Positions 37,049 to 48,699 of a DNA stretch of 64,000 nt are shown here, one piece after another. Location of the stretch: positions 558,001-622,000 of the forward strand of contig JAWUZG010000295.1 of the NCBI GenBank assembly GCA_036785705.1, given 5' to 3'. The notes beneath the pieces were generated by a model that was not told where the DNA came from, ran no database searches, and was given only the letters and a program-made list of their open reading frames with translations. Every line of letters begins with the position of its first letter. Position 1 is the stretch's first letter. Made by a program: the position numbers and the translations under genes. This DNA comes from Acanthornis magna (taxonomy: Eukaryota; Chordata; Aves; Passeriformes; Acanthizidae).

Positions 37049-39592
37049 CTGAAAATAAAAATAGAATGAAGAGGAATAAATTTCAAGAACAGTCACTCAA
37101 TTTTTATACACACATCTCAGCTACCACCAAGCTGAAATGTTAGCACAATGTTAGCATAATGTTAGCACAAAAACAGTCTTGTCTGCCTTCTTCAAAATAT
37201 GGGATCCAGGATGAAGCTCAGGGACAGCAGAGCCATAGTCAGCAATGGAAGTGAAAACTGATAAAGGTTAAGCAGTAAATTTTGAAAATTCCACCCCAAA
37301 ACAATGATGCATCCTCCTCACAGAAAATCAGCTAGTGGAGAAAGTGTTTTAATACCTTTTATTCAACAAAGGTAATCTGTACACGTCAAGTTTCTCACAC
37401 AGATACAGCAGAAAGTGGAGTGGAGGAGGACAATCAGATTCACACCTTTGCTTGGTGTTACCAGAGTCACGTCAATCCCTTCTTCACTCTTTGGAAAAGC
37501 TCAGAGAAGACATGACTTTCTGAAGACAAAGAAACATGTGACAGTAATGATGGGTTCATCTCCTTCACGCCAGGAAAACTAGGAGGTCACATTTCAGCCC
37601 TCTAGGACATTTCAGTATCTCTAGGACAGTTCATGGAATACTGAATACAGGAACCGACAAGAATTCGAACAATAATCTGTGAATGCAGGTTTCCAGTAAG
37701 TTTTCTAATTTTAAAGTGCCAGACATACACTTCACATAACTGCACTAAAGAAAATTAATGGGAAGGGCAACAAATTCTCAAGAGACATTTTCTACCATTA
37801 ATTGGCAAGACTACCTTTACCAATCCTCACTCATCCCCAGGCAAACTTAGGCTGCTATGCTTTGTATTGCATTTTGCCCTCTCCTGAAAGCATTCAAGGA
37901 CTAAATCCATCCCACATTGCCTCCTACCCACAACAAAGATATCAGACACTTCTCTTTTAAGACCAGGAAAGGCAACCAAGTTACCAGATAGCATAAAACA
38001 TTTCTGATGGAGAGGGGAAGTTCTTTTTTAACCCCAAAGTGGTTTAGAACTGTCCGGCAATGTAAGCAAAGGAGAGATGTGCTTGACATACAATCATTGG
38101 GGGAAATTGAGCTATCATCCAACTGGTCCTAATCAGCCTAAAAAGTCCAGTAAAATAACCTGCTATGAAAGTCTCCTGTTAACTAGAAACCCCTCCCCAA
38201 CTCCCCCTCCCCTCCATCCTTTCTTTCTTGGAGAGACATACTCCGCATCTTACTCTATGATGCTGAAAAGACAGCGCTTAGCAGTAGGCATTTCCTGCAT
38301 TTTCAAGTTACAGATTCAGCAATTTAGCTGACTGAAGACAGACTAATCACAAATACCTACCATCCTTGTCCTCACTCTCAGTTATATATTGCTTCTTCCT
38401 TTCCAAAAACAGTGCTGTGCAACCAAAGAAATTAGTTCAAGCTCAAAAATTCAGTTAGGGTAGGGAGACAGAGGAGAAAACGAACGAGGACCTGGAATCA
38501 CAAATGTTTAGGAAAGTATCACTGCCCTTTCATCCTCAAGTCCCATTTGTGCACATTTTCTAATCTCTGTTGAGAGTAGAAAATGGAAACAGACATCATC
38601 GAGATGGAGGCAAATAAATCATCCTGCCCTGAGCAGCCACAGTGATTTCATCCTGCCTTACCACCCTGAAGTGGAAAATGCATACTAAGATAATTTGTGT
38701 CAACTATGCAATTTTTATCCACACTGACCTGCTGACAATCTCAAAACATACATCTGGATTACAGTCTTCCCTTTAAATTCATCGGTTCTAAAGGTGTCAA
38801 AGCCAATGTAAACCAATTGACTGTATAAGTTTTGGCAAATAAGGGAAAACGGATTCATACTGGATGCAGCAACTTCCTATACAGGAAGACATTTTCTCAT
38901 TCAAACAACACTAATGCAGTACAATCCTAGAAAATCAAAGGATACTCAGACATCCTAGTTATCACATATCAACCCGGGTCTCTCCTCCTTTTCCTTTCAC
39001 AAAATTGTCGTGATACCGGTAGGAGCAATTGGTGTACTCTGTATAAGCAATCCTTAGACAAAAAGTGTCAGTATTTATCTTCATCTCTTTGGTTTCAATT
39101 TAGAAATCACCAAAATTTGACCAACAGAGCAACAGATAAAAACCACTAGTGAATCATTTGATTGAATCAACCCCTCTACAAAAACCTGATGAAAGAACTA
39201 AATAAGCAGAACTTCAAAATGGTGAAAGCTATGACCATTCCACAAAGCTACTGGTGACACACAAGTTAGGATCACTCGAGCAGAAAAGTTTGTGCAAGTG
39301 CATGTGAATACAAACAAATATATGCAAGTTTTAAAACAAAAAAAAAAGTGCTAATAGCAACATTTCAAAGCACTGGATTTAGTTTTTGCCTCATAACTCC
39401 CATTAAACAACAGGGCTTGCACAGCTAGAATTCCATGCAACACATCCTGTGGGCTATGCAGTGCAATTTCGGCAGAGTAACTGCACACAGGTACAAGCAT
39501 CAGTGCTCTGGCATCAGAGAAACTAAATTAGAAAGACTCATAACTCAGATAACTACAACTGGGGCATGACTGAAACCTTCCCTCTTCCTTAC
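37049..39592 (-). other. FBXO15: FBXO15 intron, nothing recognised
   Basis: AT-rich intron without a recognisable exon or mobile element. A small triple repeat (aatgttagca units) lies near 37137-37168. Confidence 0.6.
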
Positions 39593-39697
39593 TGGTCACT
39601 GGCCAGGTCATAGAAGCGCTTATTCACACAACCGGCAGACAACAGGGACACAGGATCCAAATAGGAAAATACCTTCAGCAGCATTTCTGATGGCATG
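39593..39697 (-). CDS. FBXO15: FBXO15 F-box exon
   Basis: A 105-bp minus-strand exon. The acceptor is CTCTTGTTTCCCAG at 39698 and the donor GACCA|GTAAGG at 39592. It encodes MPSEMLLKVFSYLDPVSLLS and continues GCVNKRFYDLASD. This is a canonical F-box (LPxEhLhxIFSYLDpxsLhxxxxVxkrfyxLa), the surface that binds SKP1 in SCF ubiquitin ligases. The frame is open and its phases fit both neighbours (AG|C before, CA|T after). Conservation of the SKP1-binding positions suggests the gene is functional. Confidence 0.92.
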
Positions 39698-40769
39698 CTG
39701 GGAAACAAGAGACGAATACTGTTACACTTGCCGGCAAACTCCGGAAACTGCAATGGCAGAGAATTTTAATTTCAAACCAGAGAAAAACAGAAGAGGTGGA
39801 AACCAGCAGCTTGTAAATAGATGAATCAAAAATCACCTGAAGAGGAATCAAAAGTCACCTGAAGAGTTAAACTGGAATTTGGGTTCTATTTTCAGTCTCC
39901 AGTATGTGGCATTTGCCTAAAATAATTAATCAAAACTTATTCAAGTGGCATAGCACTATTACATGAAAAGTTATGGGTTTGCATTTTCATTAAACTTTGT
40001 TAACTTTAACCCAATTTGCCATGAAACTACCTCATTTAGCTTCAGTTTCTTATTGCTCGTACCGTGACTTTAACATTTATTCCACAACAACCAGCTTTTC
40101 CAAAACTGCAGATATATTCACTCTCCCTCTTGACTGTGGTGTCCCATCTCAAGATGCACCAGGACAGAAATGATCATGCTCTACCTCATCATAATCTTCA
40201 AACGCTATGTGCTCAGGGGTCTCGCACAATTCTCATTTATGTCAAAAGAAAGATGTGAACTTCAAAGCAAGAGCCAAGTGGCATCCTGAAAATGTCAATG
40301 TCTCTGTGCCTCTGGAAAGCTTTGGAAAATGAAAGCGCCAGTCTAAGCCTGACAAGCAGAACATACCCTGGAGATGAGCCAACATGGTTTTTGTATTAAC
40401 AGATAGAAACCTCGTACCATTTGAGCAGTACCTTGTAACTACACGGAGTTTAAAATACATGGATTTTATACTTTGATTTTCTCGAGCGTTGATTACGGTC
40501 AAATCACTGCTGAAAATACAAGGTGCTGTGAAAGTCAACACCCCAGGTGTGGCTCTCGTCCTTTTACTACTGTTATTTGCAACACTTGATTTATAGCATT
40601 ATTTCAGAAGCAGAGAGCTTTAAAGAGTAGCATGATAATGCCAATACCTCAATGATTGTATTACATTCAGAATCTTAGTTGCATAAACATAGAGGCAATG
40701 TGCCAAAACTTTCAATGTGCCAACACTTCCACTCTTCCACTCCTACTCTTTGTGTAAAGACATACTCAC

Positions 40770-40887
40770 CTCTCAATGCACGCATTTGGTTTTGGTTTTA
40801 TGGTAGGTGTCGAATACAGACTTTTAATTCCAGCATTTTTGGTCTCAGAGCATTCCCCAGGCCTGGCAGCAAAGGTCCTTAACCTAG
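40770..40887 (-). CDS. FBXO15: FBXO15 N-terminal coding exon
   Basis: A 118-bp minus-strand exon. The acceptor is ...CTTTCTTACAG at 40888 and the donor GAGAG|GTGAGT at 40769. Read in the phase required by the F-box exon it is open and encodes RLRTFAARPGECSETKNAGI, then SLYSTPTIKPKPNACIE. This is a basic linker upstream of the F-box, with low conservation as expected for this part of FBXO15. It needs one base from the upstream exon, but the start exon at 44728 donates two. A small exon probably lies between, or another donor is used. Confidence 0.75.
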
Positions 40888-43800
40888 CTGTAAGAAAGAA
40901 AAGCTGTTAAGAGTCACATATCTACAAAATGAAGAAATACGCATCCTGTGCAAACCTAGACAGAACATTTCAACCAAGGCAAGATTCGGGGAATACATCA
41001 TATGGCAACTCAGTACTAGCAGTTCACTGATTTGAACAACTATGCCCAAGTTAAAATACCTGGCATCAGGAAGATTCAGATTTAAACTCACAGCTGTCAT
41101 TCCTGTGATTCATCTCTCACAGTGGTCAGAAGGGAACAGTGTCACTCCCCCAAATCACTTTGAATCCAGCAGAGATCTGTTACCTTTAGACAGCTGCACC
41201 ACTGTGGCCACCACAACCAACCTCAACACAGGCCCCTCCAGCAAGTCAAACTCACTGATTAATCCTCTTTTTTACAGCATTACTCTAGAGACGTTTTTGA
41301 GCCATCCAACTTTACTAAGCTATTAAAAGATACCAAATACCTTGAAACTTCCTCAAAAACTGTTGAGGTTCAAAAAGAGTTTCCTTGAATACATAACAGA
41401 ATCATACATGAAACAAAGCTGAAGTCTCATTTCAGATCTTCCCCAGCTAAAATACTCAAAATCTGAGAGATAAGCGTTATTTCCACAGGCAAACAGATAT
41501 CAATGTTTTTATAGCTCATCAGTGTTGCAAAATGTGGAATATGTAAAATTTTCTTAAGAAATTATGTTCTTTGATGTTTGATCTTTGTGTACTTTCAAGC
41601 CTAAACAGCTTGGAAAGGAGATTCAATCCATGAAAACAGAGAGCAGCTCAGGGATGTCCAGATGCTAGAAAGACAAATTATTTGGTGGTAGAATTGCTTT
41701 GTTAAGGTTTAGGGCTTGGCATGCTTCAATAAATTCACACCTAGGGGGAGGTTAACAAAGCTTGGGAAGAAGGATGCCCACGGACAGTGCACACAACAAA
41801 TGCAGATTTACAGGCCACACGAACACCTGGAAGAACTCCCAAGATAAGGGAAAAACTTCTAAAACCAACTCCTGAAATCAGCTCCAACTTCCCGAAGTGT
41901 GAACTTGCAACCACTGACCCAAGAAACTCAGTGACACAAAAGAAGAGAAAGAGAAAGAGCATGTGGACTAATTAGCATGAGAAGCAAGAGAATCATTAAA
42001 CAATGGAAGACAGAATACTAACTACTCAGAAAGTTATGTAAGTTGTAGCCAATAAAAATGAATTTTTTCCTTTGGTAAATTGTATGAGATAGTAAAAAGC
42101 TTTGATAGTTGGTGTGCTGGCTTTGTAGGATTTGCCACCCAGCACTCCCTCTGTGCAGAACTGTAAATATTTGGTAAAATACCTCAGCTCTGTGTGTGGA
42201 CTGGCCTCTGGCACAGCAGCGTGAAAGAACCTATTTTGGCAACATTAGCACATCACAGTTTGGAGAGAAAAGAAAGGAACTTTGCATATTTCTAGCACAA
42301 ATTCTTACAATCCAACTGGTCACACAAGTTTTCCCAAGTTTTCCCAAGTTTTCTGCTAGGAAGGACTTTGTAGGCTGTAATTGCAAATACTGTCATGAAT
42401 CCACATAAAAATATGGAGATAGAGTTTCAATTGTAAATCAAATCCTCATGCTTCATACCCACTGATGCCACCGAGCAGACAGAGCTCCCCATTCTCTGCA
42501 TTATTGATGTTTTAAGTTGCCAGCAGACTTTGCAACACCTGCTCAAATCAGCTCTGGGTTTCTAGGCAACCAATCAATATGGGGGGAAAACACCTAATTT
42601 TGAAGTATTTGGGTACCATGTACCTTTAATGCACACTGCTCTTCGTTTAAGATTCATTTAGGCTCAAAGAAAAACAGAATCAAAAGAAATTAACAACTCT
42701 GGTCTACATTGTCAACTGTGCTATGTAAAAAACAAAAAACAAAACAAAACAAAACAAAGAAAAAACAACTAAGAAAACAACAAAACAACAAAACAAAAAC
42801 CAAACAAATGACAAACAAAAACCAAAAAACCCCAAATACAAACAACAACAAAAAAAACCCCCAAAAACAAAAACAACAACAACAAAAAAAAACAACAACA
42901 ACAAAAAAAAAAACAAACAGAAAAAAAATAAAACCCACCAAAAAAAACCAAAACAAAAAAAACCCCCACCAAAACAACCAAGACATTTTAGTGTGAATTG
43001 TTATAAACATAACAAAAAGACATGCACATTTCAGCTTGGGTGCCAGCCACTGATAGACCAACTAAATTAACAACTACAAAACAGTAGCCATATAACAAAC
43101 ACAACCTGGTGCTCAAACAAGGGTTTTATTCATGCATCATTATCAAGAAGTACACTTAGATGATAAGGCACCAACAAACTGTATTTTTCAAAAGCCATTA
43201 AAGGGATTTAGAGACCCAAACTGTGTTCAACAGCAGCAGAGCTCTCACTTCTGGACGCTCCAGAGCAGCAAATCCCAGGCTGTTCTGCTCTGAATCCATG
43301 CTGAAAGCAGAGAGTGTGGGCACACTCTACAGGGACACAACTCCACAGACTTCAGGCACAGGAGTAACTCAGATAAGAAGCTGGATTTTGGATTTTAAAA
43401 CCCACTACCTTAGACAAGCATAACCTGCATTGCCTCTATTCAGTCCTCCTTGCTCATTTGAACCACTGCCCTCTCTTCTTCACTCCAGGGAGAAATACCT
43501 GAGAAAAGAAAAATTTTGCCCACACATGCTTTGAAAACTTTAATGCAATATCTATTCCTTTTGTAAGTTGCAGTTAAAAAAAAAAAAAAAAAAGCTGAAC
43601 TTTTGCATCTTCCAAAACAAAAATATTCTCAAGGTGTGAAGAAACAAACAGCAAACTCAATCCACAAATTACTTTTCAAGTACTGTGTGTGCTAAGATTT
43701 TAAATTAGCATTAACAAAATGCTTTTACATTGCATTGACAAAGCTTGGGCAGATAAGTCAATGAGAAGAAAAGTCAATGAGAGCTGTTACATCCGCTCTT

Positions 43801-44727
43801 TACAGACTTCTAGAACAACTGAGAGGCTCTTACTTAAGAAGCACAACTTCAATTACTTTTTCATTAGCTTTCAACCTGTGGGGCTCAGTTTTTTGTACCA
43901 ATAGTTTCACTTTCACACCCCATAATATTTGCAATGTGCCTTGGTTTTTTCATGGTCAGCAAACAATTGTCTTTCAAGTAACATTTCAAACCATGTAGCT
44001 AAAGTTTCAAGTAGTGAAAAACCTGTCACCTCCAAATGTTAAAATATACCTGCGGATAAACAGAAATGACAATAATAGTTTGACATGGGTTGGTTGGGTT
44101 TGGTTTTTTTTTTCCCCTCAGCTAACAATTTCAGTCTCTTTAAAAGGTGGATATTACCCCAATCCATTTACAGGTTAAAAAGAAGAAAAAAAACCCCAAA
44201 ACAACAAGGAATGGAACTGCTATGAAACCCAAGGTTGTACACATGGGTTAGCAGAAAAATCTGCCTTCTAAACTCTGCCTCTAAGATTGACACTTTAAAA
44301 TTTGGAAGCCAAACCTGTACTGTAAGAATTAAGGTAATCACACCTTCCATAGTGAAAACCTCCTATTTATTACAAAGGCCCGACTGCCCTGAACAGAGTA
44401 GCCACTGAACTAACCTGTACTTTGTGGATGCTCATTATAGTACCTCCTCCAAGCTGAAGGACATAGCGAAGGTTAAGCCCTCCTTTCCCAGGCACAAAAA
44501 GGTGTTAAACCCAGGCCTCCCTGCTCCTGCGTTTTCCCATTCCGAGGTCACCTCCATAGGGCCAGGGAGAGCAGAGCACCACGGCCACGAAGGTGTGTAC
44601 ACGACCACAGCCGTGAAGAGTTTAGAGCTAGAAACCAGGCTGCTGGAGCAGAGGAACCTGAGGGAAACCACCACAGCAGCCTCCCCGGCCGAGGGCAGAA
44701 GGCCCCGCTCGGCACGGCCCTGCTCAC
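40888..44727 (-). other. FBXO15: FBXO15 intron 1
   Basis: Intron between the start exon and the exon at 40770. It contains a short tandem repeat (cccaagtttt units, about 42320-42352), an extreme A-rich tract (42726-42985) and a poly-A run (about 43576-43593). A small coding exon to repair the phase mismatch may be hidden here; I did not find it. Confidence 0.55.
42726..42985. repeat. (CAAAA)n-type A/C-only tract
   Basis: About 260 bp made almost only of A and C on the plus strand (CAAAA, CAA and CCAAAA units). The sense strand of the FBXO15 transcript is therefore T/G-rich here. It creates long Lys/Gln/Asn and Phe/Val-rich open frames that are artefacts. Confidence 0.9.
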
Positions 44728-44940
44728 CTGCCGCCGCCTGTCGCCATGGCCGCGGGCAGCGAAGGGAGGCAAGGACGGAAGGAAGGGAAGGAACGCGCGC
44801 TGTCACCGCGGTGGGCAGCGCCTGAGGGGGGCAGGGGCGGTGCCAGGCCGAGGGAGGCCATGTCCGGCTGGGTCGGGGCAGGCGGGGACGGTGCCCGAGC
44901 ATGGCCGTGTGGGCCACTCGGGAAGGGCTGACGCCCCGCG
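44520..44940. promoter_or_regulatory. FBXO15: CpG-island promoter of FBXO15
   Basis: A sudden rise in G+C with many CpGs surrounds the start exon at 44728-44747, typical of a vertebrate CpG-island promoter. In mammals this promoter is shared head-to-head with TIMM21. I see no TIMM21 start on the plus strand here; an LTR-like block and a CR1 copy follow instead. Confidence 0.7.
44728..44747 (-). CDS. FBXO15: FBXO15 start exon (coding part)
   Basis: On the minus strand GCGGCCATGG gives a good Kozak context. The codons read MATGGG plus AG, followed by a consensus donor (GGCAG|GTGAGC). Mammalian FBXO15 also begins MATG. The 5' UTR extends right into the CpG island. The exit phase (2) does not match the entry phase (1) of the exon at 40770, so a further exon is likely. 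Confidence 0.65.
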
Positions 44941-44969
44941 GAACCTTCCAGTGACTCAAAGGAATCTAC

Positions 44970-45502
44970 TGTTGTAGTCGCTCTTAGGAAGCCGCCTGGC
45001 CTTCCTGGCTGCCCTCGCCTGGGACACGAGCCACTGGCCCACCAAAGGCTATTGCTGGGGTCTTTCCAGCCTGAGTGGGGCTGTTCCCGGCGAGTGGTCA
45101 GCTGCAGGCGCCGCTGGTAAAGGAGGCGAGACAAGGCAAAGAGTTGTGGGAGGGTCTCCCCCATGCTCTCCGTTTATTGTGGGGTCCGGGGGTACGGTAT
45201 TCGGAAGGGAGAGTGGAGAAGGAGTCCCCAGGGGGCTGTCCCCAGCCGCCAGTTAAAAAGGGGGAAGGGTACCCAATTGGAGAAGGGACAAGGGGAGGGA
45301 ACAAGGGTACAGGGGCCAATTACAACATAAGAGGGGAGGGTACAGTAGACAGCAACCAATAGTACAGTAAACTTAACAGAAGGTTCGGGAAGAAGGGGAA
45401 GGTCCAGAGCCCTGGGCACACCTCCCAAGCAGAGCAGGGGCTGGTCTCATGCCCCTGAGCTGCCATGAGAGGCAGCTGTGGCCAGGGATGGACCAGGGTA
45501 CA
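44970..45502 (-). repeat. LTR-like block with promoter and poly(A) signals
   Basis: On the minus strand this GC-rich block has CCAATTGG, a TTTTTAAC TATA-like box, then CACAATAAACGGAGAGC (poly(A) signal) and a CTTTGCCTTGTCTCGCC stretch resembling R-U5. It is bounded by TGTACCCTGG and ACTACAACA, which gives TG...CA. I found no target duplication, so the ends are approximate. It lies directly upstream of the FBXO15 promoter in the same orientation. Confidence 0.45.
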
Positions 45503-45739
45503 TTTCAAAGGTACGTGTGCTATCTTGTGTGTCCAAACACAAGTCTTCTGTCTCCAGCGCTGCATTTTCACAGATAAATCCCAGGCGATTATGGGGAATG
45601 CACCCTTCGGTACTTACAGTTTGCCAATTTTTAGCTAGTTTTATATTAATCTTAGACTAATTAATTTCAATATGTAATTAAGTAATATCCAGGCCAGTCA
45701 TTTTCCTCATCGGCTCATCTTTCAGCACGTAGGGATAGT

Positions 45740-47690
45740 CTGTGTTTTTTCCTGTGTTTTGAAGCACACCCATCCTTCCCAGACTCCTTTGTTTCTAAGG
45801 GTTGCTTCCCAAGGTACTCTCTGGATAAGTCTCTTGAATAGGCCAAACTCTGCCCTCCAGAATTCCAGTGTGGAAGTTTTATTGATGCCCCTCCTTATTT
45901 CACCAAATATTGAAAACTATAATTTCATTATCACTGTGCCCCAGATGGCCTCCAACCACCACATCTCCCACCAGCCCTTCTGTTTGCAAACAGCAGGTCT
46001 AGTGTAGCCCCTCCCCTGGTGGGCTCGCTCACCGACTGAGACAAAAAGCTGTCCTCCGTACACTCAAGGAAACTCCTAGACTGCTTCTTCTTGGCTGTGT
46101 TGAGTTCCCAGCAGATATCTGGCAGATTGATGTCACCTACAAGAACAAGGGCTGGTGATCTTGAAACATCCTCCAGCTGCTTGTAGAATAATACCTCCAC
46201 CTCTCCATCCTGGTGGGGTGGCCTAGAACAGACTCCCACCAGGATGTCAGCCTTGTTGGCCTTCCCCCGATTCTTTCCCACAGGCGCTCAACCTTATCGA
46301 TATTAATCTCCATTTCCGTGGCATCAGGAGCCTTCCTAATGTAAAGAGCAACCGCTCCACCTCTTCTCCCTCACCCATCTCTTCCATAGAGCTTGTAGCC
46401 ATCCACTACAGTGCTCTGGTTATGCGAGTCATCCCACCATGTTCCTTTGATGGTGACTACATCAGAGCTTCCCTGCTGTACCATGGCTTCCAGCTCCTCT
46501 TGTTTATTGCCCATGCTGTGTGCATTAATGTACATGCACTTCAGCTGGGCTGCTGATTTCACCCCTGACTCTGGCTTACTACCCTTGGGCTTGGTTCTGG
46601 AAAGCCTAACTGCATCCCCTTCCCCCTTCAAACCTAGTCTAAAGCCCTCTCAGTCAGTCCCGCCAACTCATGGACTAGAACCCTTTTGCCCTTGATAGGC
46701 AGACGGAGCCCATCTGGCTCCAGCAGGCCAGGTGCCGTAAGAGTTGCCCCATGACCAAAGAACCCAAAGTTCTGCCGATGGTGCCAGTCCCTAAGCCACT
46801 GATTGATAATGCAGCTTCTCCTGTTCCTTTCATTGTTTGTCCCTGCCGCTGAAAGGACCGAGCAGAACACCACCTGTGCTCATGCCCCATCAACCACTTG
46901 ACCCAGGGCCCTGAAGTCCCTTTTAATTGCTGTGTTGTCTTCTTGTCAATCATATTGCTGCCAGCCTGGAGTGTCAGCACTGGGTAATACTCAGAGGGCT
47001 GAATCAGCCCAGGGAATGTTCTGGAGATATCCCATACCCGGGCCCCAGGGAGGCAGCATGCCTCCCTGTGGGATGGGCCCGCTTGACATATGGGGCCCTC
47101 TGTTCCTCTCAGAAGGAGTCGCCTACTATGACTACCCTTCTTTTCTTTTTAATGCTAGAGGTAGTGATCTGTTTGACAGACGAAGTGGAGCTGGGAGGCT
47201 CTCCGGGCAGATTATTTTCTTCTATGTCATCTGGCTGACCCTCCAGATCCAAGGCCTGGATTCTGAAGTGGCACCTGGGTACGCAATGGGGGTCAGGAGG
47301 AATTTTTATTACCTCCCTGGGTAGGAGCCCTTTTCCACTCCCCTTCATCACCTAGGTCTCCTCCTTCTGCCTGATGGTAGGAGGCACAGGAATCCTCTGA
47401 CTCCTGGTGGGCTTCTCTCAGGAATGGAAGGGCGAAACTCCACTGGTCTATTTCCCGTTCGATTTCCCTAATACTCCTTAGTCTTTCTACCTCCTCCCGA
47501 AGCTCCACCACCAGACTGAGGAGATCACTCACCTGTTTGCACCTCACGCAGGTGATTTTTGCACCATGCCCTGGTACTGCTGACAGGCTCAAGCACTCCT
47601 CACAGGAAGGTGTCTGGACAGATGCATCCTTCCTGGAGGGTTCTGTTTGGCTAGGTACACTTTTACTAGCTGTAGCTTTTGATCATTTGG
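45740..47690 (-). mobile_element. CR1 LINE, ORF1 plus ORF2 endonuclease, degraded
   Basis: A minus-strand CR1 retrotransposon with both reading frames recognisable but broken. ORF1 pieces: 47293-47592 (Cys-rich start CVRCKQVSDLL, then a coiled coil ELREEVERLRSI) and 46634-46873 (INQWLRDWHHRQNFGFFGHG, then TAPGLLEPDGL). ORF2 pieces: 46371-46631 (CMYINAHSMGNKQEELEAMV) and 45931-46281 (endonuclease, ALVLVGDINLPDICW and EPTRGGATLDLLF). No reverse transcriptase follows, so the 3' part is lost. Stops and frame changes separate the pieces, so it is not active. Part of 45503-45950 is unassigned. Confidence 0.85.
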
Positions 47691-47889
47691 AGACCATTGC
47701 TGGAAAAAGAAATGAATAATAAATTAAAAAAAAAACCACAACAAAAAAACAACAAAAACCCGGGGTGCCTTTTTAGGGCAAAGGCATTTCTGCATGGCAC
47801 CTCCCAACGTCCCCATGCCACAATCTCAGTCCTCCCAGGGCTCCTGTGTTTGGTTTTATCCCGATATGGAGATGCAGGAGCTCTCCCGG

Positions 47890-48375
47890 CTGGACAGGGT
47901 GTCCCTGAGCCTGCGGATTTCAGGGATTTGGGGTTGGGAATGGGATGAATTTTGGGGCTGGGAATTGGGGGGATTTGGGGCTGGGAATTTGGGGATTTGG
48001 GGGAATTTTAGGGCTGGGATTTGGGAGATTTTGGGGAATTTCAAGGCTTGGAATTGGGGGATTTTGGGGCTGGGGACTGGGGGGATTTCAGCGAGGTTTG
48101 GGGGGAAACTGGGAGTTTGGAGAGGGATTTTGGGAGATTGAGGGGGATTGGTGGAATTTTGGAGCATTTGGGGTGATTTCGGGAGGAATTTTGAATGGAA
48201 TTTGGGGGATTTGGGAGGATTTTGAGGGGGGATTTGGAGGTTTGGGAGAGGTATTAGGGGGGATTTTGGGAGATTGAGAGGAATTGGGGGAATTTTGGGG
48301 TGTCATGGGGGGATTTGGGGGAGTTTAGAGGGATTTTGGCCGATTTGGAGGGATTTTACGGGAGGATTTTGGGAG
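47890..48375. repeat. G-rich minisatellite (gggattttggg-type units)
   Basis: Head-to-tail imperfect units of the form GGGGATTTTGGG(A)GCTGGGAATT run for almost 500 bp. The plus strand has G runs of 3-6 at close spacing, so it is a strong G-quadruplex candidate. The Gly/Ile/Trp-rich (plus) and Pro-rich (minus) open frames here are artefacts. Confidence 0.85.
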
Positions 48376-48475
48376 GGATCCCGGGAATTCCCAGGGATTC
48401 CCCCTTTCCCCCCGCACTCCCTCGGGCACTGTCGCGTCTCCCGGCCTGTGCCGCCGGGATCTGCCCGGCGACTGA

Positions 48476-48560
48476 TGACGTCCAAGAACACCAAGCTGTC
48501 ATTGGCGGGCAGGAAATAACCGCGCCAATCGCGAGGCCGGAGGCGGCTCTGGGGGCGGGG
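48476..48560 (+). promoter_or_regulatory. MHC class I-type promoter module, copy 1
   Basis: A TGACGTC element (48476-48482, X2/CRE-like), ATTGG (48501-48505, Y box), CCAAT (48525-48529) and a GC box (48551-48560) precede an ATG. This is the order of the SXY enhanceosome that recruits RFX, CREB, NF-Y and NLRC5 at MHC class I genes. Confidence 0.6.
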
Positions 48561-48578
48561 CCGCAGCGGAGCAGTGCG

Positions 48579-48616
48579 ATGGCTCCAGCGCTGGGCTGGG
48601 GGCGCTCCTGGGGGCG
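48579..48616 (+). pseudogene. MHC class I signal-peptide exon fragment, copy 1
   Basis: The exon starts ATGGCTCCAGCGCTGGGC, the usual opening of avian class I genes (MAPALG...), and ends at GGGCG|GTGAGG. Compared with the inverted copy at 52553 it lacks one G in the first G run. It therefore reads MAPALGWGRSWG instead of the expected leader, and the hydrophobic core is lost. No exon 2 with the alpha-1 domain follows; C-rich minisatellite begins within about 90 bp. This is a gene relic that keeps its promoter. Confidence 0.6.
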
Positions 48617-48699
48617 GTGAGGCGGGAGTGGCAGCCCCGGAACCGGCACCGTGAACCCCCTTGTCCTGCACAGGGACTTTTCTGCACGCCTCATCCTGC

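Noticed and set aside
42690..43061. Phe/Val-rich 123-codon minus-strand frame that looks like a membrane protein
   Set aside because: Created entirely by the A/C-only repeat; no initiation context and no conservation pattern.
44746..44931. Plus-strand ATG frame in the CpG island as a TIMM21 start
   Set aside because: The protein does not resemble TIMM21, has no targeting-peptide pattern and is shadowed by the FBXO15 start exon on the other strand.
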